Shown here: in pieces, positions 46,467-58,882 of the stretch
Numbering within the stretch: the stretch's first letter is position 1
Layout: each line of letters opens with the position of its first letter
Assembly (NCBI GenBank): GCA_928212115.1
Contig: CAKMRJ010005745.1
Span: forward strand, 223,528,832 to 223,592,831
Reading direction: 5' to 3'
From: Lactuca virosa
Lineage: Eukaryota; Streptophyta; Magnoliopsida; Asterales; Asteraceae
Length of the DNA: 64,000 nt
The notes under the pieces: generated by a model
Seen by the model: the letters and a program-made list of their open reading frames with translations, nothing else
Told to the model about the DNA's origin: nothing
The model's database searches: none
Made by a program: the position numbers and the translations under genes

Positions 46467-49400
46467 GTACATTTCTTGTGTGTTCTGTACCTGCCTTGGT
46501 GTTATTTGACTCGGGTGCGAGTCGGTCTTTTGTGTCACTAGCGTTTAGTCAGCACATCAGTATCCAGCGTGAGGCGTTGAGTCGACCTCTACGAGTTTCC
46601 ATAGCTGACGAGCGAACGGTGTATGCTACTGATGTGATTCGAGGATGTGTACTCGAGATCTTCGGTGTCGAGTTTCCGATAGATCTGGTCCCGATTGCTA
46701 TGGGGGACGTATGTGTCATAGTGGGCATGGATTGGTTGAGCCGTTTCGGAGCTGTGATTGACTGTGAGCGACAGTTGATGACGATACGAGACCCCAGTGG
46801 GGGAGTACTTACGGTGTACGGCGAGGGTTCCCGTTCTGGGTCAGCATTTTGTTCGGCCGCCAGAGCGAGGCAGAGTTTACAGCAGGGCTGTAGTGGGTTT
46901 GTGGCTTATGTGGTGGATACGAGAGTAGATGCAGAGAGACCGAGGTCGATCGATGAGGTCCCGATAGTGCGCGAGTTCCCAGATGTTTTCCCCGAGGAGT
47001 TGTCGGGTGTGCCTCCCGAGAGGCAGGTAGAGTTCCGTATTGATTTGGTTCCGGGGGCAGCGCCTATCGCCAAGGCGCCCTATCGCCTTGCGCCACCAGA
47101 GATGCAGGAGTTATCCTCGCAGCTGCAGGAGCTGCTGGGGAAGGGGTTTATACGGCCGAGTAGCTCGCCGTGGGGAGCGCCGATCCTTTTTGTCAAGAAA
47201 AAGGATGGTTCACACCGGATGTGCATTGATTACCGGGAGCTGAACAAACTGACGGTCAAGAACCGTTACCCCTTACCGAGGATCGACGATTTATTCGATC
47301 AGTTGCATGGAGCGTCTTGGTTTTCCAAGATCGACTTGAGGTCTGGATATCATCAGATGAGAGTACGAGATGAGGATATCCAAAGACAGCGTTCAGGACT
47401 CGTTACGGGCATTACGAGTTCGTGGTGATGCCTTTCGGGCTCACCAATGCACCGGCGGCGTTCATGGATCTCATGAACAGAGTATGCAGACCGATGTTGG
47501 ACCGTTCGGTGATCGTGTTCATCGATGATATACTGGTGTATTCGAGATCCAGAGAGCAGCATGAGGAGCATTTGAGAGAGTTACTTGGAGTTTTGAGATC
47601 GGAGAGGCTTTATGCCAAATTCTCCAAGTGTGATTTCTGGTTACGAGAGGTCCAGTTCCTAGGGCACCTCGTTAACCAGAATGGGATATTGGTCGACCCG
47701 GCCAAGATTGAGGCGGTTATGAGTTGGGAGGTGCCGAGATCCCCCACCGAGATCAGGAGTTTCTTAGGGTTGGCTGGCTATTATCGGAGATTTATCAGGG
47801 ATTTCTCCAAGATCGCCGTGCCACTCACCAGGTTGACCCGGAAGGGTGTTGCTTTTTCATGGGGACCAGAGCAGCAGGCCTCCTTCGAGACACTTCGCCA
47901 GAGACTGTGCGAAGCCCCAGTGTTAGCCCTTCCGGAGGGGATGGAGGACTTTGTGGTGTATTGTGACGCATCGATATCGGGGCTGGGAGCGGTGCTGATG
48001 CAGAGAGGGCATGTGATAGCATACGCATCGAGGCAGCTGAAGCCTCACGAGACGAGGTATCCCACCCACGATCTGGAGTTGGGGGCTGTAGTGTTCGCCC
48101 TCAAGATCTGGCGTCACTATCTGTATGGGGTTCGGTGTACCATATACACGGACCACAAGAGCTTGAAGTACTTGATGGATCAACCCAACCTGAATATGCG
48201 CCAGAGGAGATGGTTGGACGTGGTAAAGGATTACGATTGTGAGATCCTGTACCACCCGGGCAAGGCTAACGTTGTAGCCGATGCCCTGAGTCGTAGGGCG
48301 GAGAGCGCCCCGATACGGGACGTTTGTATGAGATTGACAGTGATGACTCCGGTGTTGGACACCATCCGAGGGGCCCAGGCTGAGGCCGTGAGACCGGAGA
48401 ACCGCAAGAGAGAGCGGGTTATCGGATATGTATCGGAGTTTGTTACCGATAGCAGAGGGCTTATGACCTTCCAGGGTCGGATCTGGGTGCCATTTGTGGG
48501 CGGGGCACGTACCATATTGATGGAGGAGGCACACCGATCGAGGTTTTCGATCCATCCCGGGGCCACTAAGATGTATTTGGACCTGAGAAGAGATTATTGG
48601 TGGCCCTGTATGAAGAGGGATATAGCATGGGTTGTTGAGAGGTGCTTGACCTGTCGCAGGGTTAAGGCCGAGCACCAGAGGCCGCATGGTAAGTTGCAGC
48701 CGTTGGAGGTTCCCGAGTGGAAGTGGGAACATATTACCATGGATTTTATCACCAAATTGCCAAGGACTGCGAGGGGCGTCGATGCAATTTGGGTGATTGT
48801 GGACAGATTGACGAAGAGCGCTCACTTCCTTGCTATCAGTGAGAGCTCCTCCGCTGAGAGGTTGGCAGAGTTGTACGTGAGGGAGGTGGTATCACGGCAT
48901 GGAGTGCCGATCTCGATCGTCTCAGATCGAGATGTGCGTTTCACTTCCAGATTCTGGAAGAAGTTTCATGAGGAGTTGGGTACGAGGCTACATTTTAGTA
49001 CCGCATACCACCCCCAGACAGATGGGCAGAGTGAGCGGACGATTCAGACGCTCGAGGACATGCTTCGGGCATGTGTGTTGGATTTCGGAGGGAGTTGGGA
49101 CACATACTTGCCCTTGGCTGAATTTTCCTATAACAACAGCCATCATTCGAGCATCGGTATGCCACCCTTTGAGCTGTTGTATGGGAGGAGGTGTCGGACT
49201 CCTATTTGCTGGGGAGAGGTCGGGCAGCGTGTGATGGGTAGTACAGAGATAGTACTTCAGACGACTGAGCAGATTCAGCAGGTCAGACAGAGGTTGCTGA
49301 CCGCTCAGAGCCGCCAGAAGAGTTATGCGGACAGACGTCGCTCGGGGATTGAGTTCCAGGTTGGTGATTTAGTACTCCTGAAGGTATCTCCTTGGAAGGG

Positions 49401-49782
49401 GGTGATCCGATTCAGGAAGAGGGGTAAGTTGGGACCTCGGTATATTGGTCCTTTCAGGGTGACTGCCAGGGTGGGCAGGGTAGCGTATCGTTTGGAGCTA
49501 CCTACGGAGTTGAGCCAGATTAACGACACCTTCCACGTGTCTCAGTTGAGGAAGTGTATCGCTGATGAGTCGGCAGTGGTTCCGTTAGAGGACATTCAGG
49601 TGGATGCGAGCCTGAATTATGTTGAGAGACCGGTTGCGATTGTGGATCGAAGGATCAAGACTTTGAGAAACAAGGAGGTGCCATTGGTTCAAGTCCAGTG
49701 GCAACATCGGAAGGGTTCTGAAATGACCTGGGAGCCGGAGTTAGAGATGCGCGAGCAGTATCCAGAGTTATTTGTTGAGTGA
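46467..49782 (+). pseudogene. pol: Chromovirus pol polyprotein, broken by one frameshift in RT
   Basis: Domains in order: aspartic protease (LVLFDSGASRSFVS, about 46497); reverse transcriptase (KDGSHRMCIDYRELNKL about 47200; FIDDILVYSRS about 47520); RNase H (DFVVYCDASISGLG about 47950; TDHKS about 48153); integrase zinc region (HPGATKMYLDLRRDYWWP, CLTCRR) and DDE core (TMDFITKLP about 48739, SDRDVRFTSRFW about 48925, HPQTDGQSERTIQ about 49013); C-terminal chromodomain (about 49630-49780, with VQWQHRKGSEMTWEPE). The first frame ends at 47428. A single base is missing near 47380 inside the RT, and the second frame is open to 49782. Apart from this the enzyme motifs look complete. Confidence 0.92.
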
Positions 49783-49810
49783 GACTTCGAGGGCGAAGTC
49801 TAGTTCTAGT

Positions 49811-49819
49811 GGGGGAGAA
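49811..49819 (+). other. Polypurine tract
   Basis: GGGGGAGAA one base before the 3' LTR; primes plus-strand DNA synthesis in LTR elements. Confidence 0.85.
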
Positions 49820-49820
49820 T

Positions 49821-51452
49821 TGTAACATCCCGAAATTTAGGTACAACTATTTAGCCCTTCTTTTATTCAAAATGTCAAGTTAAGCCCTTAAGAGGAATTG
49901 GTAGCAAATGAGTACGCTGGGCGTACTCAAGAGTACGCTGCGCGTACTCATGCGCTTATTTTGGACGCGGACTCGCCTGAGTACGCTGGGCGTACTCAGG
50001 GTTACGCTGGGCGTAATGTGTCCAGGTGCAAACCCTAATTTCTGACTTGTGCCCTATATATTGGATGCTAAGGCTTATTTCTCAGCCTCCATAGCAGTGA
50101 GTAAAACCCTAAGAGAGAACTTTTCATCGTTCTTAGTGAGTGTGTGTGATTTTGGAGCTAAAAGTGCCTTGGTGTGCTAGTGAAGAAGAAGGAGAGGAGT
50201 TTGTGGAGACTAGAGTTTGAAGTGCAAGTTTGGATCTGAGATCTACAGAGGAAGGAGCTGCATTTGGAGGTATAAAGTTCAAAACTTTCCTTTTCATTTG
50301 GTTTGTTGCTTCATGGACCATTTTAGGGTTAAAAGTCCCAAAGGTGGAGACTTTATGAGTGTAATGTGCTCCATGGACCTAGATCTGTCCCATTTCAGTG
50401 GTATTTGTGTTGTAGATCCATAAAGTTCCCATCTTGGTCGTGGATATGAGATCATGCTTGAGTATTGGGCTTTCTAGTGTTAGGAAATGGTATATTTTGG
50501 GTGTTAGTGACTTGTTCAGCCATGCAAAGGCTTAAAGTCATCGACTTTATGGATTAAGAGGCTTAAAAATGGTTAGATCTAAAAGTTGGACGTGAGTCTT
50601 AACTGTTTAAGACCTCAAGAGCTAAGGGACTGAAACTGGGATTTACGCCGGGCGTAATCCCAGTACGCGCGGCGTACGGGGAGGCGTTCCCCGATTCTGA
50701 GACTGTCGGGTACGCCCAGCGTACACATCTGGTACGCGCAGCGTAACCCGGAGGGTTGACTTTTGGTTGACTTTTAGGGTTTGGTCTATAGTGGGGCCTT
50801 TGAGTTATGAGAGGGGTAAAATGGTCTTTTACCCTTCTGAGAGTACTAAGAGGAGGAATAGTCTAGCCTTGAGAGATGTATTGATTGAGAGTATTTATTT
50901 TACATGATTAGGCGGAGGCTAGACCTGATTTTACAGAGTTCGAGCTTTACCGAGTTACCCGAGGTGAGTCTTCTCACTATACTTTACCTAGAGTGGTAAT
51001 TAGAGCTATGAGACAGAGTATGCTGTATGCTTTTGCATGATGTGATTTCTATGTGTTATATGCTATGTATGTTACAGAGTTTTCAGAGTTAGGACCGGAA
51101 GGTCCACAGAGTTAGGGCCAGAGGGCCCACAGAGTTATGGGACTGGAGGGTCCCACAGAGACACCTTGACCAGAGGGTTATAGCCTCGAGTGGTTAATAT
51201 GTGTTGTGTGTGGTATTTTGGGGAACTCACTAAGCATTTATGCTTACAGTGTTGTGTTATGTGTCTCAGGTACCAGCGAGGATCGCGGGAAGGCGCCGGC
51301 TTGATCAGTACACACACGGGGAGATTTTTATTATGATCTTGGGATATGATGTTATGATTGACTATGTGATCCAATGGTGTTTTTATAACGATTATGAATG
51401 AAAATGTGTTTTATAAAATGTGAAAAATTGTTTTGAAAATTTGGGTGTTACA
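49821..51452 (+). repeat. 3' LTR of the chromovirus
   Basis: 1632 bp, TGTAACATCCCG...GGGTGTTACA. It differs from the 5' LTR at about six positions (for example C/T near 49838, G/A near 49870, T/C near 49918, T/C near 50371, C/T near 50706, G/C near 50747). Confidence 0.95.
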
Positions 51453-51950
51453 GGCACCCCATGCTGTGCCACAACCTCCCTGGTGTAGATGTCGGCCAAC
51501 TTCTCCACAGAGATACTCTCCTAAATCGGAAGGAAATGCGCGCTCTTGGTCAATCGATACACGATGACCCATATCGAATCCACCCTACGCGCCGTCCGAG
51601 GCAATTTGGTGATAAAATCCATTGTAATCTCTTCCCATTTCCAGACGGGAATATCTAACGGCTCCATCTTGTTGTGAGGTCGCTGATGCCCGACCTTAAC
51701 TTTCCTCCAAGTCAGACACCTCTCCTCATACCAAGCTACATCTCGCTTCATATATGGTCACCAATAATCGGGAAGAAGATCTCTATATATCTTTGTTGCT
51801 CTGGGATGAATAGAGAATCTCGACTTGTACACCTCCTCCATCAAAACCTACCGCACACCACCCTATTAAGGAACCCACACCCTTCGATGGAGAGTCAATA
51901 ACCCTCGGCTATCATAATCAAAGGAAGCCGCCTGACCCTCTTAATGGTGT
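51453..51950 (-). pseudogene. Decayed Gypsy integrase region, right part
   Basis: Continues the remnant of 41950-42953 on the minus strand: VKVGHQRPHNKMEPLDIP, WKWEEITMDFITKLPRTARR and VYRLTKSAHFLPI near 51520-51700, with a broken zinc region to about 51890. The young element's 5-bp duplication sits exactly in the codons joining the two parts. Homology stops near 51950. Confidence 0.88.
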
Positions 51951-52824
51951 TTGAACTTTCACAGTCTTAACACATCGGAGTGACTGTCGTTTCCAGCAAC
52001 GAGTAAAAAAACATATCATCGTCATCAGACAAAGATGAAGATGACAAAGAAGTTCACAAATTATTCATCAGTTTAAGATGTTTGGTGAATGAAAATTTTG
52101 TATAGAGAGAAAGAATTGATGATTGTAGTTTGTTATAGTTTATAAATTAAGTGGTATTTATAGATAAACTATTGAATAGTTTTATTTATTTATTTGTTTT
52201 TATTTTTTTGAGAAGTTAATATATTCCAACGTTCAAAAGAATGGTCAACAGATCGTCTCTCTCTCTCTCTCTCTCTACCACTAGCCACTTATGGACCTTA
52301 GGGGCATCAGTGGCGGACCTTAGTGGAGCATTGGGGTCCCGGGCAACTGCTCAATTTCCGGCTGTAATTTTTTTTTTCTATTAGGTGCACCGGCTTGAAG
52401 TACGAGCGACACCCCTACTAAAACAGTCTGCGTCCGCCACTAAGGGGCATGTTCATAGGCAAGTATCGCATGATTTGGTTATGCCTAGCCATCTTACGAG
52501 CGAGTTATGGATGTACTCCATATAACCTTAGTGACCTAAATTGTGGTATATATCGAGTTTAAGATGACAGTAAGACATTAGACAAAGGATTAAACTTTGA
52601 CAAAAATAAGCTTTCTACTACAATATATGTGAAAAAAACATCAAAAATTTACCAAGAGAAGTGAACTAATTAATAATCATTGGAATATATAAACTCAGGG
52701 ATTTCAACACAACACAGAACACAGAAACACTGATACTTAGTAAGATCAAAGAAGACACTTTGATCCGATATTATATGAAATATAAACTACTATTATACAA
52801 CATTTTTAAAATCTTCCCCTCCAT
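51951..52824. other. Flank of ADH copy C, with microsatellite and MITE
   Basis: 51951-52300 shows no gene; a (CT)n run lies near 52257-52276. From about 52520 the sequence matches the 3' flank of the other ADH copies (GTGGTATATATCGAGTTTAA), here without the Harbinger-like element. Confidence 0.6.
52308..52442. mobile_element. hAT-like MITE, 135 bp, TSD AGGGGCAT
   Basis: AGGGGCAT on both sides (52300-52307, 52443-52450). The ends CAGTGGCGGAC and (inverted) TAGTGGCGGAC are terminal inverted repeats. Confidence 0.9.
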
Positions 52825-54643
52825 TTATTCACCCATCCGAATTATGCATCGGAGACCTTCACCTTTAAGCATCAAATCAAAAGCCTTATTGATCTCAGAA
52901 AACGGCACTTCATGTGTTATGAACTTCTCCAACTCAAGTTCCTGCATAAAATCAACTCAAGTTCATCATGCTTCCATGCCATTTTATTCATTTATAATTC
53001 AACTTTGAAGCTATAAAATGGGTTACCTTATTCATATACTTTTCAACCACAGAAGGAATATCGGATCGAGGTTTATAGTTTCCAAAAAAGGTTCCCTTCA
53101 GAGTCCTTTCGTTCAATAGATTCAATGGACTTGTCTTGAAAACAGCATCTTTATGTGGAACACCCACAAGAACAGCAACACCCCAACCCTGTAAGTATTC
53201 AATATTTGTTATTGTAATTAAGCATGAATCATTAATTCATTATATGAGTGAGATGAATTGATTAAATTCTTACATCATGAACACATTCGAAGGCAGATAT
53301 CATAGCATCAATATGACCAGTGCATTCAACACTCCTGTCAACACCTCCATTTGTCATCTCTGCAATTACTTCTTGTACTGGTTTCTTGTGGTCTTTTGGG
53401 TTCACAAACTCAGTCACTCCAAATTTCTTTGCTGTTGAAGCCAAAAAAAACAAAAATATATCAGATTCATTAATCATATCATATGTCGAGTTTTTATTCA
53501 CAAATGCAGGTAGCAAAATCTTACCAAGCTCAAATCTGTTGGCATTGAGATCAACACCAATAATCCTTGAAGCCCCTGTAATTCTTGCACCTTCAGCAGC
53601 CTAATCACAAACAAACCATTAGCTTTTTTTGGCCATGAATGAGACTTTTTGAGAAACTTAGAAATTCCAGAAAACTCACAGCAAGCCCCACAGCTCCTAG
53701 TCCAAAAATGGCGACAGATGAGCCTTTTTTAGGTTTTGCAACGTTCAGAGTAGCACCAAGACCTGAAAACACGAAGATTATTTAGGCTAAGAAAATACCC
53801 ATTAGAATTATAATCGGAGAATGTTGATTATAATTTGTTTTTGTACCTGTGGAGATCCCACAACTGAGGATACAGACTTTGTCAAGAGGAGCAAGAGGGT
53901 TGATTTTGGCAAGACAGCCAACATGAACGACGGTGTATTCACTGAAAGTTGAAGTTCCGACGAAATGGAAAATGGGTTTCCCGTTGATGGAAAATCGAGA
54001 TTTTTGATCGTGAATCATGACTCCTCTATCGGTGTTGATTCTCAAAAGGTCACACATGTTGCTCTCTTCCGACTTACAGTGAGCACAATCTTTGCATTCT
54101 CCGGTGAAAACAGGGAGAACATGATCTCCGGGCTGAAGATCAGTCACTCCTTCCCCAACACTCTCCACAACCCTGTTCACGTCAGTTAAATTTATCAAAT
54201 TTTTATCCGATTACAAACCCTTTTCGATTTAATACAAGAATCAAACATACCCTCCAGCTTCATGTCCTAAAATTCGGGGAAACACGGGATTCTGACCCTG
54301 AAAAGTTCATCGGAAGGAAACGAAGATTCAGGATTTGAGTTTTTGACAGAGATTTAAGTAAAAGGGCTAGTAGATTGGTTACCTTCGCTTCCCAAAAGTA
54401 AACATCGGTGTGGCACAGGGAGGTGAAGAGTATTTTGATTCGAACTTCCATTTTTTGGGGTGGCGCCACCTCCACTTCTTCAATCACTAGTGGCTTTCCG
54501 GCTTCCCATGCTACCGCCGCTGTCACATTTACATTCATCATCAAGCACCGTACCAAAAATTTTCTGCTTGATAGGGAAATCACAAAAGAAAGAATAAAAT
54601 GCTTACCTTTGCATCGAATCACCTGATTATTAGTGCTCGACAT
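52825..54643 (-). CDS. ADH1: Alcohol dehydrogenase, class P (ADH1-type), copy C
   Basis: Nine exons: 54643-54607, 54519-54383, 54297-54251, 54172-53847, 53762-53680, 53600-53525, 53431-53274, 53188-53027 and 52941-52825. The lengths are identical to those of copy B (380 residues). Start MSSTNNQVIRCK. Zinc ligands and the GLGAVG cofactor motif are as in copy B; the structural zinc loop reads GECKDCAHCKSEESNMC. Exon 3 reads NPVFPRILGHEAGG against NPLFPRIFGHEAGG in B. A TATA box lies at 54752-54745. The upstream spacer S3 begins at about 54755 and matches the sequence joined to the truncated copy A. No disabling change was seen. Confidence 0.93.
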
Positions 54644-54744
54644 TTAATCTTCTTGTTATCTGATCGCAAATACAGAGTATCTGAAAACAACTTCAATTGC
54701 GTTTGCTAATTATGTGATATGAAGCAGTAATCTAAGCAATTGGG

Positions 54745-54752
54745 TATTTATA
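54745..54752 (-). promoter_or_regulatory. TATA box of ADH copy C
   Basis: TATAAATA on the minus strand, about 102-109 bp upstream of the ATG, in the same context (CCTATAAATACCC) as copy B. Confidence 0.75.
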
Positions 54753-55132
54753 GGTCGAGGGAGTGCATATACCAAAACTGTAAACCGACCACCAGGTTTT
54801 GATTTGCCGGGTTTCCATCGATGAAGCCGTTGACAAGTTAAACCCACCGTTTAACGAAAACAAGAAACTGTAAAGTACCCACTGATGGGTGGTTTTCTTT
54901 TGAAGAATATATAGATTGGGTCCACAGAGTCTCCAACATTAAAAACATTAAGAGTAAATTACAACCATGGTCCCTGTTATTTCTAATTTCTACCGTCCTT
55001 AGTCCAAAACTAAAGTTGTTTTTCAACTTTAGTTGCTATTTCAAGTTTTGTATTGATTTTTGTCCCTGGAATTGACCTCGTTAAATTCTTGGTGATATAG
55101 TCCCTGACTCAGGGGAAATTGTGCATTACACC

Positions 55133-55493
55133 AAATGTTTTAAAACTGATTTTTTAGTTGAACCAGTCTGATGACTGGTTTCTGGTTAAATCGCCGATTC
55201 AACCAAAAAAGTTTCCTACATCTAACGGTGTTGTGTGTCGGCCTTCGAGTTGTGTACACTCTAAAAATGTTAAATTTTCTTTAGAAATGTGTTGTTTTTT
55301 AACGGGTTAAGTAAAATCCAACTATACAAGTCCAATAAACTAGTTTCAAATGTTTTTTACCGATTTAACTCAGTTTTTGAAGAAACCGTCCAGTTTGATC
55401 CGATCAAGAAATTGACATAAAACCGGTCATTATTGAACCGTTCTCGTCTACAGTTCCCGGCCCAACCGGTTTGAACCAATTTTTAAAACATTG
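55133..55493. mobile_element. hAT-like element (duplicate of 18464-18822)
   Basis: Same ends and ATTACACC flanks as its partner; 361 bp against 359 bp. Confidence 0.8.
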
Positions 55494-56138
55494 ATTACAC
55501 CTGAGGACATTTTACTTGTTTTTCTATTTTAGTTTTTTTTATCGCTATCTCTTAATATAATCGTATCTAACGTTCATTTCTTGTTATCTTTTTTTTCTTT
55601 ATCATATATCTCCTTTACTAATACATCCTATTGGAAAATTGGTTTTAACCGATTTAAAAATTGGTTATTTTTCATTTTTGAGCACAAATTTCGAACTATA
55701 AATATAATCAAAATGGATAAATGATTATACGTTTGTCTTCTCCTCTAAGATACATTCATTTTGATATATCACATGTCCAAAACAGATTAAAAATAAATGA
55801 AAAGTTGTATGTTAAAATGAGGTGTTTGAAAGAAATTAACAAATGAGTTAATTGGCTTTTATTTCATTCCACATGGGTGGGAGCTTGAAAAGAAAATGAG
55901 TTTATAATTATAAAGGCTTATTATTCTTGTAAATGTGAACAAGAGGCTCTCTTTTGCGCGCACGGGGTGCAAATGTGAATAAGATTGGCTTGGGTTCACT
56001 GAACTTATTTGTGGATTGTTGTGATGGGTGTGAGCAACAGATGCTCCTATACCTCCCATATCACTGAGATCGTCATCACCAACGAAAGTTAGACCTGGTA
56101 TCTCATTTGAAATCTAACAAAAAAATTATGGTTGATTG

Positions 56139-56345
56139 TAGTGACGAGTCTAAAATAAAAAACCATATGGTTCACTAATTTTTCTATATACATTTTTCTG
56201 TGTAAAAAAGATTTTTATTGGTAAGGTAGGTGCTAAATATTTTTTAAAGATAGGTCCCTAAAAAATTTCTATAGAAATTTTAGATAAATTAAAAAAATTA
56301 GGTGGGTCCTAGGACCCACCTTCCTTACACATAGCCTCGCCACTG
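56139..56345. mobile_element. hAT-like MITE (duplicate of 19469-19675)
   Basis: TAGTGACGAG...CTCGCCACTG with identical GTTGATTG on both sides. Confidence 0.87.
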
Positions 56346-57273
56346 GTTGATTGAGTGTTATTCTTAAGTTCTATTAGGTGTTATTTTGGTTTTGAAGTCA
56401 TGGCAGCTCAAAGCTATTTGTACGGTGGCGCTCTATCTTTTTGATGTACATGAACTATTGACTATTAGCTTTGTTGATCTTCTAATGTTTAACTTTGTTT
56501 TTTTTTTCGTTGTTGAGTGTTGATTCTTAAGTTTTATTAGGTGTTATTTTGGTTTTGAAGCCATAGCAACTCAAAGCTATTTGTATGATGGTGCTTCCAA
56601 TGGTGCTCTATCTTTTTTATGTACATGTACATGAACTACTGACAAATATAACAGGGGCATCGTAAATGTAAATGGTTAGAAGGGGTTTTTTTGTAGCTTG
56701 AAGGTTTTATTAGAGATAGTTACTAGTTGCAAAGAGCATTGTAAATGGGATTCATAGATAGATGGTGAGATTGGTGTGTGGTGGTGATTAGTGACACTGT
56801 AAATGGGAGTCAGTGGATGTGGGTTAAAGGGCGAAGGATTGTCGGTGGGAGGCGGTTATGGTGTTGGGTTTGGAGGAGTAAGGGGCAGAGAGATGAACCA
56901 TTGTGGGTGATGAAGATAAAAGGGATGCGGTTGGGGTTTTCTTGTTCTTTAATTAAAAATCATTTTATAAAAAAAATGTATATTAATCATTTGATAAATA
57001 TTTAACTGATATTTTTAACGGTATTAGCCATAAGAACATACATGTAGTGCAAGATTTTCCTTTCTTAAAGATCACTTCGTATCAAAATTCTCATAAGGAC
57101 CGGAACCTTTGTAAACCAACAAGACCATTTATATAACTTTTTCCATATTTTACTTTTAAGTCATACTAATTTAGTATTATATGTTTTTATATATTACATT
57201 ATTTCTCTTATTTCTTATCGTAGTAATGGTATAATTTTAAAATTGTAAAATATTTACAAGTGTTAGATTACAT

Positions 57274-57402
57274 CAGGGGCGCAACTATGGGTTCTAGGGG
57301 TAGCGGGTGGTACTCCTTAAATTTTTCGGCTTAATTTTTTTTCCAATGTAATGTAAATTTTCTCGTGTGCTACACCTTGGACTTTCTATGGTTCCGCTAC
57401 TG
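57274..57402. mobile_element. hAT-like MITE (duplicate of 20603-20731)
   Basis: 129 bp with GATTACAT on both sides. Confidence 0.9.
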
Positions 57403-57442
57403 GATTACATATTATTATTAGAAAGTTAAGCATCTTGTTATT

Positions 57443-58223
57443 TTTTAGAACATCAGCTTTATTAAGGAAAACTAGCAAGACGCTAGAAAGAAAAACAATT
57501 ACATGAAAGTAATAGATAAAATTGGATCATGCAACCAGGCAACCCAATTGACCATAGTTTTACAACACCTACTACTAGCCCAAATGAAACTCTAAGTCAT
57601 CACCTTATCAAACAACAAAAAAAATTTAGGCTTAACTTTACCAAAAAGTAAAGCGGTTCTAAAACACCAAATCGACCACCAAAAAGTGAAACAAAACGCC
57701 TCCAAAAAATCTTGACAAATTAAAGACAAACGCAAGGCGCCAATCCAAGCAAACCAATCTTGGAAACAAAACAAAGTAGGTGTCTGAACAATCCACCATA
57801 TGCAAACAAGATTCAATAAGTCTCTAGCCAAATCACACTCGAAGAACAAGTGTGTATTAGTCTTAACTTCCTTCTCGCAAATAGGGCATAAAATAGAATT
57901 AATCTCAATCCCTTTTTGAGATAAGTTATACCAAGAAGGTAATTTGTTCAAGAAAGACGCCAAACAAAAGCATTAACTTTAATAGGCGTAAGGCGACACC
58001 ATCTAGTCACTGTATCCTAGACAATAAGAAGATTCTTATCAATTAGCAGAGCTCACAGAGAAAGAGTCGGAACCATCGAGCGAGCAACTCCACCTATCCG
58101 CAGACGAAGAAAGCAAAACCGAGGACATCAAGTCTGAAATTAGACCATTGCTCAGCCTCTATCCCCCCTTTCGGTTTTCTTCTAAAAGTGGTATCCCAAC
58201 CCGATTGAAATCAAAACCGAAGA
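57443..58223 (-). mobile_element. LINE fragment (duplicate of 20772-21552)
   Basis: 781 bp with the same 15-bp flanks (57428-57442, 58224-58238). The minus-strand zf-RVT frame (57963-57592) keeps the Cys/His pattern. Confidence 0.85.
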
Positions 58224-58550
58224 AAGCACCTTGTTATTATATGTAAAAGAATATACATATGTTGTTATTCGAGGTAGAGAAATACAAAATGCATTGATAT
58301 TATATTTAAATAGTTACATATTATGTAAATATATTGTTATCGTAAATAACAATTAAAGTAGATGTTTAGTAAATATTCTTGTTATTTTGATGGTTGAATA
58401 TTTTTGTGGTAATAAACGTTTATACATAAAAAAAATAAAATAAAATTATAGGTACTATCTTTATGAAACTGGAGATGTTGCATTAAAGATTATTGGAATA
58501 CAATTATAGCATATAAATTTTATACAAAAACACTTGTAGGTATACCATTA

Positions 58551-58882
58551 GGCTGAAAGGAGTAGTAGCATGTTTAGCATGACATCAGATTTTTTTCATG
58601 CCACATAGGCTAGAAGGAGTGCTACATCAAAGTTATAAAAAGGTAGGGAGTGATAATGTGTTAGGTTAATAGATTTTATTTTGGTAAAACAAAATTAAAA
58701 AAAGAAAAAAAAAACAGGAACTAGCCAATCAAAACCCACCATCCTATTTTCTCTCTTCTCTCTCCTCTCGCTATGTAGGCAGCGATCTCTTCTTAGCGCC
58801 CCTCTTAGCGCATGGCAGGGGGTGGTGTAGCAGGTGCTAAGAATGCCTTGGCGAGTGTTCTTAGCGAGCCCACTCCCTTTGG
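58551..58882. mobile_element. Harbinger-like MITE (duplicate of 21880-22210)
   Basis: CATTA on both sides and the same ends as its partner; one extra T near 58748. Confidence 0.75.

Larger units (their letters stand above)
42954..51452 (+). mobile_element. Full-length chromovirus (Gypsy, Tekay/Del-like) with TSD GGCAC
   Basis: 8499 bp, flanked by GGCAC at 42949-42953 and 51453-51457. Two 1632-bp LTRs differ at about six positions by eye. It has a primer-binding site, gag with zinc knuckles, pol in the order protease-RT-RNase H-integrase, and a C-terminal chromodomain, followed by a polypurine tract. A one-base loss breaks RT (near 47380). The order and chromodomain place it among chromoviruses; the Tekay/Del assignment is from family resemblance. 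Confidence 0.95.

Noticed and set aside
47923..48825. 300-codon open frame on the minus strand
   Set aside because: Antisense to the chromovirus pol gene; composition mirrors the real coding strand and no family motif is present.
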